DNA of 64,000 nt, from positions 1,178,001-1,242,000 of the forward strand of contig JAWZYV010016535.1 in the NCBI GenBank assembly GCA_038373885.1. The letters are read 5' to 3'. The stretch comes from Cheiracanthium punctorium. Lineage: Eukaryota; Arthropoda; Arachnida; Araneae; Cheiracanthiidae. The position numbers and the translations under genes were made by a program. Below, in pieces: positions 12,059-23,952 of this stretch (positions are counted from its first letter, which is position 1; every line of letters begins with the position of its first letter). Below the pieces are notes generated by a model. The model saw nothing but the letters and a program-made list of their open reading frames with translations. It ran no database searches and was not told where the DNA came from.

Positions 12059-13143
12059 ACACAGGGTGTCCAGGACTAACAGTGCCCAATGGCTATTTCC
12101 TAAAATTATGAGTCAGAGACACATAGTTCCAAATGCAAAAATGCTTTAAATTATATAATGTATTATCAGAAAAAATCGAAGTATATAAATCAATTCCTAT
12201 AAAAATTATGAAATTTAAATTTTTATACGATCCCCCGTTCCTATCAGTTAAATTTAGAAAATTTTTCTTTATGCAATTTCGTGCACAGTAAAAGAAAACG
12301 CCCTTCTACTACCAAAATTCATTGAGTTACAGCTGCTTAAAGTTAGAGCACTTTTCCTGCTGCGAAATAGGGGTTGTATACAAAATGAATTTGAGAAAAA
12401 TTAATGTACATGATTTTGAGCTTTGCAATATTTATTAGAAATTTCATTAACTATCTTATGAATGATTGCAATAAAGAAGATAAATGTTTAATTATGTGTA
12501 TTCAATAAAGTAACATAAAAATATAGCTTATGCTGAAAAAGAATTTTTTAAACAGTTTTTTAAATGAACTGGCATTAAATAACTTCCTTCGACTGCAATC
12601 TAAATATGCACCCATGTAGAAAACTCTTCCTGTACTTTGCGTAGCACACTCTTGTGTTACACATCTGCATGCTACACATATACAATTTAGTAAATCTGAC
12701 CTCAGGTAGATTTTAATCGAGCTTAACTATAGCCCTTTGCTAGCAGGGTGCAATTATGACCAACAGGGGCCCCAGGCATTGATGGATTTGGGGGGGGGTG
12801 CAATCTACGAAATTTGTTTTATTTTTAATAAAATTTTGATTTAAAAAAGAATATTTCAGAACAACATTTGAAAATGGGGGCCCTTTTGAGCCGGGGGGGC
12901 ACTAGGCAAAGTCTTGATTTGTCCATGTGATATTAAGGCCCTGTCTGCTTGAAGATCATTACTCTAAAATTAGTTTTGCTTCCTTTTCCGCATTGTGCCA
13001 GAAAATGAAATTAAAACCTATAATTAAAAATTTCAGTATTTATATAGTAATATGGTTTACCATAACCAGTCTTTTTTAAATGTGGAAAAGTGACTTAAGT
13101 CACAATTTTTGCTGCTTCATAAATCGATGAATTTGGTCATAGA

Positions 13144-13379
13144 TTTGGTTTGGTTTGTGAGATTACGACCGATTAGCTACGCGTGGGCTCTAGGCCGATG
13201 GGTGCGGTGCCCACCAAGGGGGTCTTTCTAAGGGGTCCTAATCCGTATTTACGTTAAGTTTCGGAGAAATCTCTGAACAATTAGGTCAACGAGCGTGCGA
13301 TGGGACCCGAACTCGAGACCTTCACACTTTGCCCGTCTACCATTTCCATCGACATAACCACCGTGCCATGGTGAGGCCT
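13144..13379 (-). repeat. tRNA-derived SINE (family A) with 12-bp target duplication
   Basis: On the minus strand the copy starts GGCCTCACCATGGCACGGTGG (A box), carries the B box GAGTTCGGGTCCC, then the family body. It ends at an AAACCAAACCAAAT tail. Identical 12-bp duplications TTTGGTCATAGA lie at 13132-13143 and 13380-13391. This is the best-bounded family A copy and defines its length as about 236 bp. Confidence 0.85.
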
Positions 13380-13631
13380 TTTGGTCATAGAAGGACGAAT
13401 TGTGCATGAAATTGTATAAAGAAAATTTTTCTAAATATAACTGATAAGATCGGGGGACCGTATAAAAATTTAGATTTTGTAATTTTTATAGAAATTGATT
13501 TATTGACTTTGATTGCTTCTGATATAATAGATTATACAATTTAAAGCATTTTTGCAACTGGAACTATGTGTCTCTGACTAACAGTTTAGAAAATAGCAAT
13601 AGGGCACCATTAGCACTGGACGTCTTAGCCT

Positions 13632-14216
13632 TGTAACGTCTTGGGTGTGGAATGGTAGCGTTGAGAATTACAGCTAAGTTCCGCTTACAGGATAATAATT
13701 TATTTATTTACAATTTTAAAACAATCTTGATTAAATATGATGCTATATCCAAGTAATTAAGAGTCCCTAGGACTTTCAATAGAAGACCAGTCCTTTCACA
13801 CGTGCAGAGTCCTTCTGTCCACAACCGGACTTACAAAAAAACAGTTTACAGGGCAGCAACCTACAATCCTTCGATCGGACTTCAAAAATTGTCGGCGGAG
13901 GCCTTCTCTCTCGACCTCCTCTCTCCAGCTCTTCGCTCGGACCCCCCCCAACTCCGGCGCTCTCTTCCGGTTCTTCTCCCCCCCTCATCTTTTCATAGAT
14001 TCCTTATTGGATATCTCTAAAGACAGGGGTGGATTCAAGGATTCCCAATTGGTCCGTACATGGCACCTGTACGTCTCCGCTAAAGGGACCTTCAGGTCCC
14101 GCTCACGTAGACGTGATCAATTTCGGCGATTCTTTGAAGGGGCGGTTCCTTTGAAACAAACTGTCTGGAAAGGCGACACCAAGTCTGTCCTTTTGTGCGG
14201 ATCTGGGAATCTTACA
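13632..14216 (-). mobile_element. Solo LTR, likely Gypsy type
   Basis: The 585-bp segment starts TGTAACGTC and ends CTTACA, giving TG...CA boundaries. It is flanked by GCCT at 13628-13631 and CCCT at 14217-14220, a 4-bp duplication with one change. On the minus strand an AATAAATAAATTATT segment lies near the 3' side, so transcription probably runs that way. G+C-rich open frames inside (for example 13802-14020 and 14007-14234) are by-products of composition. No internal coding domain is attached, so it is a recombined solo LTR. Confidence 0.7.
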
Positions 14217-14362
14217 CCCTGTATATATGAGTGACTGCAAAGTCCCCTTTATATTTGTTTTCCTTTTTCCATTGTGTTGTTAGCATCATGAGGTGTATTT
14301 ACTTGTTAATAAATTCTTTACTCATTTCACGGATGCATCTCTTTACAAATACAAAAAAAATT

Positions 14363-14655
14363 GTTAGAATATGCCTGGCGAAGCTTGTAAAATAGTTTTA
14401 GTAGGCGATTTTAATAGAGTTTTATATAACAGGGAAGAAAAATACAGCACACTCATGGATCATGATATACTTTACAAACAGTATTTATAAAAGAGAAGTA
14501 TAGTTAGAATATGCCTGACAAAGACATCAATACTTTTGGTAGGTGATTTTAATATAGATTTTGGTTCTGAAAAAGTGTTTTGTGGAACAAGAAACACAAG
14601 CACGGCATACTCATGGATTATGATGCACATTCTGAACAGTATTTATTATCGTGAA
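14363..14655 (+). repeat. Imperfect direct duplication with AP-endonuclease-like relic
   Basis: Two adjacent units (about 14363-14502 and 14503-14655) share GTTAGAATATGCCTG, a GTAGG(C/T)GATTTTAATA block and an ACTCATGGAT(C/T)ATGAT block. The GTAGGTGATTTTAATAT block translates to a VGDFNID motif, typical of endonuclease domains in some retroelements and Helitrons, but the frame is too short to assign. The CATGGATTATGATGCAC piece recurs in the tandem array at 48545-49740. Confidence 0.45.
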
Positions 14656-14657
14656 GC

Positions 14658-14821
14658 TATTAAAATATCAAACACATATCAGAGAATCCGGCTTGCAGAG
14701 CAATTAGACACATGCTACATGTTTAGCAGCTAAGAGTGAAGTAAGACTTTATGAAGTATAAGCAAAGCTACACAGTGGTGCTGCCATCTAGTGGAGGCAT
14801 TTAAAACTAACAATTTCAACA
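14658..14821 (-). repeat. Copia 3' LTR
   Basis: On the minus strand the LTR starts TGTTGAAATTGTTAG directly after the purine-rich tract AAAGTGGGAG (14822-14833). The 164-bp sequence is matched piecewise by the LTR at the other end of the element. It contains the CTGCCATCTAGTGG segment also found at 32371-32385. Confidence 0.75.
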
Positions 14822-14884
14822 CTCCCACTTTAGTTTTAAATGGGCACAAAATAAATCAAATGGGATTACAAAATAAATCAACAG

Positions 14885-15630
14885 CTATTCAAGTCCCATT
14901 AATTGTCTGCAAAGTTTGTGCTTTTCTCTGTTGACAATTTTTGTTAAATAATCAGCAATCATTGCTTTAGTGGATATATTGTCTACTGTAATATGTCTGA
15001 GCTTGATTGCCTCGAGCACAAAATGATGTTGGATATTAATGTGCTTACTTCTGGGGTGATACATGTTGTTTTTACTTAGGTTGACTTCCCCATTATTGTC
15101 ACAAAAAATTTGTATAGGCTTGACGGGAGACATGCCAATATCTTAACAATTTGCTTAAGCCAAACAGCTTCTTTTGTGGCATCCGACATTGCCATATATT
15201 CAGCTTCTGTAGTGCTAGTTGCAATAGTAGGATGGCCCTTACTACACTAGGATACTGCACCCCCTCCAATGCAGAAAACATAGCCCATTGTTGATCTCCG
15301 GTCACCAGCATCACCGCCATAATTTGAATCACAAAAACCAATGATGTCATCACCATGGTTACGCGAATATTGCAAGGTCAGTTCAGCAGATCTTCGCAGG
15401 TAACACATTATGTGTTTAACCCTAGTCCAGTGAATTTTATGTGGATTATTGCAGAATTGACATAATGTATTCACTGCATGTGTGATATCAGGCCTGGTTG
15501 CCTGGCCAGCATATAAAAGGCTTCCAACAGCAGCTTGGTAATAGACACTTAATTTTTGTCTTCCAACACAATTTGGATCTTTTGTCTTAGTTAAGATGTT
15601 GATATGGTCAAGTGGAGTTGCAACAGAATG
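14885..15630 (-). pseudogene. Copia RNase H domain, broken
   Basis: Three overlapping frames on the minus strand together cover a Copia RNase H. Visible landmarks in order are GFCDSNYGGD (first acidic residue), RRSTMGYVF, a TTEAEYMAMSDATKEAVW block (second acidic residue) and HINIQHHFV near the C-terminus. Frame changes around 15120 and 15250 break the reading frame. It lies between the RT domain and the 3' LTR, where this family's RNase H belongs. In a live element it removes the RNA strand during reverse transcription. Confidence 0.8.
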
Positions 15631-16286
15631 CTACTCATGCATATTGCATTTACAAAGCATGTGCTCTATGTATTGTGTTTGATTTAGGCTTATGGATGCA
15701 TTCGCCCTGTATTGATTGATTTTCATTCCTAAGCAATAATTCACTGCGCCTAAATTTTCCACGTCAAACTCTTTCTTTAGTTGTTTCTTAACTAAATTTT
15801 TAAAGTTTATGGAATTGCTAAAAATTAACAGATCATCAACATATACTGTTACAATGATTAGCTTTTTGTTCTCATCCATTTTAATGTATGCACAGCCATC
15901 AAAAGAACTTTGTTTGAATCCCATTTTTAATAATATATTTTCTAGCACTTGATACCAAAGCCTGCCACTTTGCTTTAAACCATCTAAAGCCTTGTTTAGT
16001 TTAAGAACTTTTCCTTCTAAATCTCTTTGATAGTGCTCCCCAAAACCTTTCATAATCTCCATATAAATTTCTTCATCTAAAGTCCCTTGTACAAAAGCCA
16101 TAACAACATCCATTTGATTTATTTCCCAATCATATATAGCTGCATATGCTAATAAAACTCTTAAAGTAACATAACGCACAACAGGTGAAAATGTCTCATT
16201 GTAGTCCATACCTTCAATTTGGGAAAATCCCTTAGCTACTAAACGACTTTTGTACCATTTGATTTTACCATCGGAATTTTATTTTA
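15631..16286 (-). pseudogene. Copia reverse transcriptase (RVT_2), partial
   Basis: The frame at 15631-16209 extends upstream to 16286 without an ATG. It shows KSRLVAKGFSQ, YNETFSPVVR, the LKQSGRLWYQ block and the catalytic YVDDLLIF box, all standard for Copia RVT_2. A TAA precedes the NSDG segment at the upstream end, and the 988-bp element at 16287-17274 interrupts the gene there; upstream coding (RCKWV) resumes beyond it. Confidence 0.88.
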
Positions 16287-17274
16287 CCCAGACAGCATAT
16301 AAGCTTAAATCAAGCTTGACATTTCTTTGAATTTGACGTATTAATACAAGCTTGACAGTTCAATTCATTTTAAGCTTGCAGCAAGGTTGGAGATTATAAA
16401 AAAATGAGTCAGCAAATATTTTCCCACCAAATTTAAGTCATTTGAACTGCCAAGCTTGAATACAATATGATTTGGAAAGCCACATCCACATAACAAATAA
16501 TTTATCATCAGTCATAAATGTACTTGACCGTAGAATAAAAAAAAAAAAAAAAGATTCTATATTTCCAAATATTGAAATTCTTCAAATTAAAATACAAATA
16601 TACTAAAAAATTGATTTCAAAATCAGTCGTTTGTCACGATTTTGGCCAATATTGCCCAACATGAGTGTTGTGATATTGAAAGTTTCAAAATGTGTGCTGC
16701 TTTTAAATTTATATTATGCTTATTTTCCTATTAGTAGAGTCTGTAAATCACACATAACATTATTTTAATTTTGATTCATCCTATGGAAAAATAAAAGAAG
16801 CAGATCGGCATCACCCATCGGCCAATACTGATCAATCTCGCCAAAAAACAGCGTGACAACCATAACAGTCACTTCAAACTTTAGTCATATCACCTCGAGT
16901 TAGATTAGCATACTGGTTAGGGCGCTGGCTTCTCACGCTTTAGGTCCCGTGATCGATCCCAGTCGCGGATGCTAGACCCAAACAGGTTAAAATAACTTGA
17001 GGTTCCAGCGTAGAGGGGAAAATGCGTGGAAAAATAAAATATATGGGGCGAGATCACCAACCGGCGTCCCATGTATTAAAAAAATTTTTTTTAGGAATTT
17101 TTTTTAAGTTTGAATTAAGCTTGCTATGTCAAGCTTAATGCAAGTTGGGCAAGTGTAAACTTGAACACTTGATTCAAGCTTGCATTAAACTTACACGCTT
17201 AAAAATTTCAAGCTTAATTCAAGTTTATTGACTTGATAAATCAAGCTTGCTGCAAATTTGCTGTGCTGTCTGGG
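16287..17274. mobile_element. 988-bp DNA element with AAGCTTG subterminal repeats
   Basis: The ends are CCCAGACAGCA and TGCTGTCTGGG, a perfect 11-bp inverted repeat, flanked by TA on both sides. Both end regions carry many copies of TCAAGCTTG or AAGCTTGA in either orientation: at least four in the left 170 bp and at least five in the right 170 bp. The interior is non-coding and carries a tRNA-derived SINE. It lies within the Copia reverse transcriptase gene. Repeated subterminal motifs of this kind often bind transposase in other families, but no transposase is present here to test that. Confidence 0.75.
16893..17085 (+). repeat. tRNA-derived SINE (family C)
   Basis: The head reads TTAGATTAGCATACTGGTTAGGG (A box) and CCCGTGATCGATCCC (B box) at tRNA spacing. 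The body ends ACCGGCGTCCCATGTATT followed by an A-rich run. It sits inside the 988-bp element that interrupts Copia, so it is at least a third-level insertion. Confidence 0.65.
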
Positions 17275-18450
17275 TATTACCCATTTGCACCTTATAATGT
17301 TCTTATCTTTAGGCTTATCAACTATATCCCATATTTTGTTTCTTATATGACCAGATATAGTTTCAGACATAGAATCCCTCCAACGGTCTGCATTTACACC
17401 ATTAAGTGCTGCATCAAATGTCTCGGGTTCAGATTCGAATTAATTTGTGATTGTTGCCAAATCTGTAACAAAACATGCACGACTCAAGGTTGGCATTTGC
17501 AAATTTTGCGTATCATGAGAGATAGAATTACTAAATTGATCTGGGGGTCGGATTTGTCTACTAGGACAAGCTAGGACAGGTGGGTCACTATTTTCATCAC
17601 TACTAGCAGTACTAGGTTCACTGCTAGCCTCACTAACTCTACTCTATGATTCACTCCCACTGAATGATAGGCTTGTTGGAACCTCAATATCTGAATCACT
17701 AGCTTCCCTAACTCTTCTTACTGATTCACTCCCACTGCAGGATGTGCTATCACAAAAATGTGATGTGCTACCAATTTCCTTGTAGTACATTTCATTCTCT
17801 AAAAAGTGCACATCTCGAGCATTTATAATTTCATGAGTTTTAGGATCAATTAAACGATAACCTTTTCTATCCTGACTATATCCTAGGAACATATACTCTT
17901 GTGCTTTCACATCCCACTTTATTTGTTTCTGTTTTTGAGTGTGAACAAAAGCACGACATCCTAACACTCTTAGGTAGTCTAAATTTGGTTTCTCTCCAAA
18001 CCATTTTTTGTGAGGGGTCATACCTGCAACTGCAACAGTAGGTGAAATATTTTTACAATGATTTGCAGTTTGAATAGCTTCTGCCCAATAAGTTTATTAA
18101 GGTAAGCATCCACCAACATTGATCGTGCTCTTTCGACTAGAGTTCTATTGTTTCGCTCTGCCACACCTAATTGTTCAGGTGTGTACGGGATAGATTTTTG
18201 GCGCTGAATCCCTTTTGATACCAGATATTTCTCCATTTTACTGCTTATATATTCAGTTCCATTATAAGAACATAATACTTTAATTAATTTGCCAGTTTGC
18301 CTTTCAGCAAATACTTGAAATATTTTGAATTTCTCTAACACTTCTGATTTATGTTTTAAGAAATAAAAGTCATACGTGACAACTCATCAATGAAAGAGGG
18401 AAAGTAACGAGAACCTCCTATTGATGAAACATTCATGAGTCCACATAAAT
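17275..18450 (-). pseudogene. Copia integrase core and C-terminus, broken
   Basis: Read on the minus strand from 18450, the GGSRYF and FID segments of the integrase core are followed by the block ending PEQLGVAERNNRTLVERARSM (18018-18341) and the C-terminal block LRVLGCRAFVHTQ...MFLGYSQDRKGYRL (17644-18021). The last part leads to RCKWV at 17276, just before the reverse transcriptase. Stops and frameshifts are present near 18020 and 18350. The 5' part of the core is separated by the 5.5-kb insertion at 18451-23944. Confidence 0.85.
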
Positions 18451-19997
18451 GTGGTATTTACTACCACTGCCGTGAAAAAATAGACTTAGCAAGGGTAAAA
18501 TTTAGAGTTCAAATCAAGCAAATTTCCAAAACAAAACTAAGATAAAGTTAAGATAGATTGTGCGTTGTGTCCACTAAAGTTTGATAAACAACCCAAAATT
18601 CTCAGCCTTGCCGGATGTGTGTGTTTGAGGTGTGGTAAAATAAACACAGAGACATTGCATTAGATCACCAAAATACAAATTTTATTTAACAACAAAAAGG
18701 TAAACATCTAGTAGCCTAACATCATTAGTGTATCGAGAAATAAAAGAAAAAAAAAATCACTTTGCAGGGGTATTACAGCGCGTGGTAGAATGCACAAAAA
18801 AAAAAAAAAAAAATCTTAGAGTGATTTAGTTTCCCATAAATAGCCCCAGGTAAAAAAAATAAATAAATGAATAAACTGCTTATTTAAAATTGCCATGACA
18901 GTAAGTGGCTCAATTCGGATCCCAAGCCAAGGTTAAGTTAAAATAAAGTATTGCTGCAGCATAAAAAAAATATTTCTCCTATCAAACGAAAAATTGGGCA
19001 ATCAAGTCCCCACCTTCCCATGCCTACACAAGGCAGCAAATGAAATCCCTCTCAAAATCCTAGCCTGTTACTTAGATCCCCTCAATTACTATCCAACAGA
19101 TGAGCTTAATTAGTAAACAAAGAAACACATTACACTCTATGACTTTCCCAATTTAACAAATTTATGAAATGCTAACTATCACAAACAAGAAATTTCAGTG
19201 AGCTAGATCGGTATGACAAGCAAATAAAACATAAATTATGACTCCCAAAATAGTCAGGCGATTAACAACATTAACATAACTCATCAATTGACAAAAATTT
19301 AAACTTGGTGTTACAGGTAAGTTACACAACAGGATATTACTTGAAGAAAAGAATCTTTTAGCTTTACCAATTTGTTTTAAATTTGCCCCACCATTTAACG
19401 TAATAAGTTCCTTAATAAAAGAGAGAGTTCTAGCACGGTTTGAAGCATGAAGACACCGAGATCAAGCTTATCGAGGAGAATTTGTAGCATAAGGAAGATA
19501 GAGGGAGAAAAACAGAGCGATCTCACCCACGGATCCAGTGGCAGGCCTGGTCTCGGCGTTTCAGGGCATTGACGGTCGGACGCTGGTAGCTCCCGGAGCC
19601 GGCATCGTAGTTTACCCTTGGAAGGGAACACGGACTTACGGCTGGCACAATCAGGCATCGGAGAATTTGCGGTCCACTCGGAGCATTCTATTTAGCACTA
19701 GCGGCTCCCGAGCCGGGGGTAGATGATTTCAGAGCAGGTGAACGAAATGGGACGACGATACTGGAATTGATCTCCGTCAAGCAGGGCGTGGGGGCCTCAA
19801 GCCCAATTCATAAAAAAAAGAGGGGGAACTTAAATGGCGGCGACGGTGATACATCGGCAAGGTGGCCAAGAAGAGGCAGTCAGCAAACAAAAGGAACATG
19901 TTAGTTGAAGTAAGGCATCTGGGTGTTTACGCACAAAAAAAAAAAAAAAAAAGGAAAAATTAATAGTTACAGAGAATTGGCAGAACTTACATGACAT

Positions 19998-20778
19998 AGC
20001 TGCCAACCTTGAAGAATGAAAATTAGGGAGATTTTCGAAAAAATTAGGGAGATTTTAAAAAAATTAGGGAGACTTTAAAAAACCCTTGTTATAAATGAAA
20101 AAACTCCATGTACACATGCGTAATATATCAGTAACCAAGAAAATTACATATACAAGAAAAATGTATAGCTTAAAACATTTATTAAAACAGCCAATTTTAA
20201 AATGCGATACTTTTTTAAAGAAATAAATAATTTTTTAAACAGTAAATACTTTTGAACTATTTGCATTCATGGGCGCCGGCAGCATAGGGCAAGGGGGGCA
20301 CTTGCCCCCCCCCTGGATTTTTGCAGGCATGAAAACAGCTGAAGAGCAAAAAAGAGGAAATGTACGTGGACATATTTTCCAGCAAAAAATTGAAAAATTT
20401 ACATGCACGTATTTTCAGGCATATATATAACAAGGTTGATAATGCAAAAACATGGAACTGGGGGGGGGGGGGAATAATGTGTGAGCTTAAATTCAACCAC
20501 TCACTGTTAAACTAAATGGTGTACTAAACAATTTCTACCATTTTAATTTCAACCACAAACAAATTGACTGTGATCCTGAAGAAAATAACTATGCACTGTA
20601 AATGTTTAATAATCAGTTTTAGATATACAATATTTATTAAAAGAAAACAGGCTATAATTATTTAAAATAATTATCTTAAGTAATATTGTAAAATCCTAGA
20701 ACAAATCATAAGTCTCGCATCCAAATTTCAGACTATTCTTTTGATATGAAAATAAAATAAAAAATTGATTCTCAAAAA

Positions 20779-20809
<31 letters not shown>

Positions 20810-23602
20810 TATTTTAAGACTTTTTTTTTTTTGATCAGAAATGGAATGAAAAATTATATATATGGCATTGGCATTTTCTAAAATAAGCATTCAAATGATA
20901 GAATAAAAGTGAAGTTTTCTTGTTTTATTGGAAAAAAAAATAATTCTTTAATAAATTTCTAAATATTTTCTCAGGTAAAATTTTAGAATCTTAGCAGTCT
21001 TGCAGCACACAGAAGTGGAACTTATGACAGGGACATATGTTCTGCTCCTTCCTATATTAACTGCAAAATACCAACTCACAAGATTGTGCTTTTTAAAATT
21101 AACTGTAAAAATAATTACCAAAGAAAAACCTGCACATGAGAATAAAACGAAATAGCGATTTTCCTGATTTTAAAATTGAAGGGAAAATGATTCAGAAATC
21201 AATAAACATATTAAGGGGAAAATAATACTTTTCTGTTGAGTTGAGTTACTAAAATGCCTTAAATTTTAATTTAACAATAGAGTATTAAAAACTCTGTTTT
21301 ACATCTTGTTTTTAAAATTATTCATTTACCAAAAGGCTGCAAAAAGATTGAAGTTCATGGCAAATATGGAACCCGGAGATCGGGGATAGTTAGTTACCAT
21401 AATTTAGCTAGTATAGTCCGCGGACTATGCATGTCAAAAAGGGATTTTTTCCAGGACACGGACTATCTGGCTGAAATAAATTTCTTATGCAAAAAAATTT
21501 AGTATATTGATCTTGCTTTTTGATCTGTAGTTAGCGCGCAAGCTCCGGTGAAGCCGATGCTAACAAATTTATTTCTGTAGAAAATAACGCACATAGATGC
21601 ACTTCAAGTGACGGCACGTCGGCATGCAGGCAGCATTTTTTTTTTTTTTTTTCCCATTATGTCATTTAAAGCATCGACGAAGTTACAGGTGTGGACAAGC
21701 TTCGTGAAACCATTTTAGAAATATTTCAGTCCGATATGCAGAAGAACCAATTTTGAATGTGCTTTTAAAAAAAAAATAATTTATGTAATACGGGGGAAAA
21801 CGGGCCTTCACAAACCCAGATACCGACGCCGCGTCGTCATCGGGAAGGTTGTTATTGTTTTGTCTTCACTCGGCGAGCTGGCTAATAAAGCAAGAGAGCG
21901 AATTCTGCTGAGACGTTAAAACATGACTTTTGTCGCCTCAATTTCTTTCTTTTTTTTTCAATTGCAAGCGCAAATTTTTAATAAAGAGCATTTTTAAATT
22001 TTATATTTCGTTACTTTTAACCCAGAGAGAGTATCAATCGAATGTTGTTTAAAATTAAGTATTATGAGGCTTGACCCATAATAATTAGTAATGATTTTTT
22101 CTTATCTTATCTTTTTTTTTGGTTGGTTATGTACATTTTCATAAATGATTAGTAAAAGTAATCTTTTAATTTATTTAAGAGGGCGATACGCCTTGCCCAG
22201 AGACGGATTAAGGCAATTTTATGGGCGGCTAGTTGAAATTTGTCTATTTTATGGAAGTAAAATAGAATTTCTTTTTCCTGTAGCGGAGGAGTAATCGCTC
22301 TCCCTCCCAACCCTTTTAATCCGTCCGTGGTCTTATCATTAGTTAACTTTTCACGAAGTTACGGTATATATTTTTAGTAAAATCCGCGTAACTGTTTAAA
22401 AAAGAAAATGAAAAAAAAAAACCCAAACTCTGAAAATTTTGTTTTCTAACGGATTTCTTAACATTAACTCACATTTTAAAAAAGCATTATTCTTTTATTC
22501 AGCATAAAATTAAGATGTGTACGTTTTAATAGCTATAAATATTGAAGTATTTATTTATTGGAATTATAATTTATTTATTTAAGAAATAAAGTATATTTAA
22601 ACTACCATAAATTATTTTACTTCCTTTGCAGGTTGAAGACCTAAAGGAATACAAGATTTATATTTTAAATACCATTACTAAAAGCTGCACTTTTATACAA
22701 GTTTTATTTGTCGTGCAGACCGTCAGTTTGCTTTATTTAAACAAAAATTCCAGTTTAGCATTCATAAAATGTCTGGAAGTCCTCGTTCGGCCAACGATTT
22801 TTCCAAAACCAAGCAAATTTTTGGATCCGAAAATGACCACTAACATTTCGTTTTCAATCCACGTTTTCTAATATATTCGCTAACATCTGCCATTTTCTCA
22901 ATAATCCACAATAGAAGTGTCAGTTAAGCTGGTACGTGTCCGTGGAAAAAATTTATAGATTCATCAAGTGCGCAAAACAGCAATAAAAACACGTCGCGAG
23001 CAACAATAGCTCACCGACAACGGTTTTCCAGTGGCGAAAGGTCTCGATAGATAATTATTGTTGTGTAGTAGTTCGCCAAGTACATAATTATGTATCAGAT
23101 GCCTTTCGAAACATCGAGGATCTAAAATAAGAATTTGCCCCTCTGAACTAAGTTTTGAATTTACGAACTCAGAAATCAGTAACATTGCACTCACTCTAGC
23201 TGACTTTAGTCTAGGCGCAGTGCGAGATGCAGTGAAAACGTACATCCCAGGCGCGCATTATCGTCCTCTTGTTACTCTGCTATGTCCGCTAAGAACGTCG
23301 TAGATTTAGGACATGTTTTGCTTTAGGTTCGGTAATCACTGTTGTTTTCCCTTGCTTTTTTGTTCTTTTATGGTAACCATACTTTTAAGTAATCTTTGCC
23401 CTCTGGAGTAGTCTTAGCGAAGTTTCTTCAGTTTCTGTCGTTAACATTTAACAAGTTCTGTAATTTTTTTTCAAAAATTGATAAGTACATAAAACATGGG
23501 AATAATTTGGAAAAATTCGGGAGATTTATAAACTTTTCGGGAGTTCGGGAGATCGTTCTGAAATTCGGGAGTCTCCCGGAAAAATCGGGAGGTATGGCAG
23601 CT
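19998..23602. mobile_element. 3.6-kb DNA element nested in the 5.5-kb element
   Basis: The ends AGCTGCCAACCTT and AGGTATGGCAGCT share an 8-bp inverted repeat, and ATGACAT is duplicated outside (19991-19997 and 23603-23609). Behind both ends lie repeated GGGAG-containing units: AATTAGGGAGATTTT three times on the left, and TTCGGGAG/TCGGGAG repeats on the right. The interior is mostly AT-rich, with no identifiable transposase. A short frame after 21661 (MSFKAST...) and an acceptor-like TTCCTTTGCAG at about 22622 could be exon relics but are unproven. Confidence 0.7.
20697..20880. repeat. (AT)n microsatellite region
   Basis: An A-tract leads into about 13 AT units near 20787-20812, then a poly-T tract. 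The apparent minus-strand open frame across it is simple sequence. Confidence 0.7.
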
Positions 23603-23952
23603 ATGACATGATAATTAAATTTACACCTCCGGAGACAGGGCAAACCAAGGCAGAATCAATTTAAAGAAAAGGGTAATTATTTAGAAACCCCCCCCCCCCC
23701 AAAAAAAAAAAACCAAAAAGGGGAAATTAGTAGTAATTAAAAAAAAAAAACAAGCTATTGAGCTATAGAAGAAGAGTCACCCAGACCATTATATCTCCTG
23801 ACAAAAGGTACTTAAATTGAACTTCCAAGTTAATTACTAGCGACAATAAATAAGGGACAATAAATAATTAACAGTTAACACAATTAAGAAAAAATTACTG
23901 CATTTGATTTGTAAAAGAAAATATTCCCCCCAAAAAACAATACAACATAAAT

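Larger units (their letters stand above)
12060..14221. mobile_element. DNA element with ~250-bp inverted arms, carrying a SINE and a solo LTR
   Basis: The segment 12061-12315 is matched in inverted orientation by 13380-13628, including TGAGTCAGAGACACATAGTTCC against its reverse complement and ATCCCCCG against CGGGGGA. The outermost ends are ACAGGGTGTCC on the left and, beyond the inserted LTR, CCCTGT at 14217-14222. The arms are imperfect, roughly 80% by eye. The interior has no transposase. A SINE (13144-13379) landed beside the right arm and an LTR (13632-14216) within its last bases. TA flanks both outer ends, hinting at a TA-targeting class. Confidence 0.65.
18451..23944. mobile_element. 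5.5-kb element with 8-bp target duplication, unclassified
   Basis: The Copia coding sequence is split by this insertion exactly at ACATAAAT, present at 18443-18450 and again at 23945-23952. The ends GTGGTATT and AATACAAC form a short imperfect inverted repeat (7 of 8). An 8-bp duplication fits hAT and a few other DNA transposon groups. No transposase is readable. A G+C-rich block at about 19500-19860 stands out and could be a regulatory or untranslated part. It contains the 3.6-kb element at 19998-23602. Confidence 0.7.

Noticed and set aside
13776..14234. G+C-rich open frames on both strands
   Set aside because: They lie within the solo LTR and reflect its composition; no domain is visible.
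20257..20500. hAT-like element starting GGCGCCGGCAG near 20270
   Set aside because: It resembles the end of the element at 39837, but I found neither a second end nor a duplication.
23837..23952. Copia integrase reading on past HTDLC to 23837
   Set aside because: From 23944 downward the frame reads into the inserted element; the true integrase continuation is at 18450.
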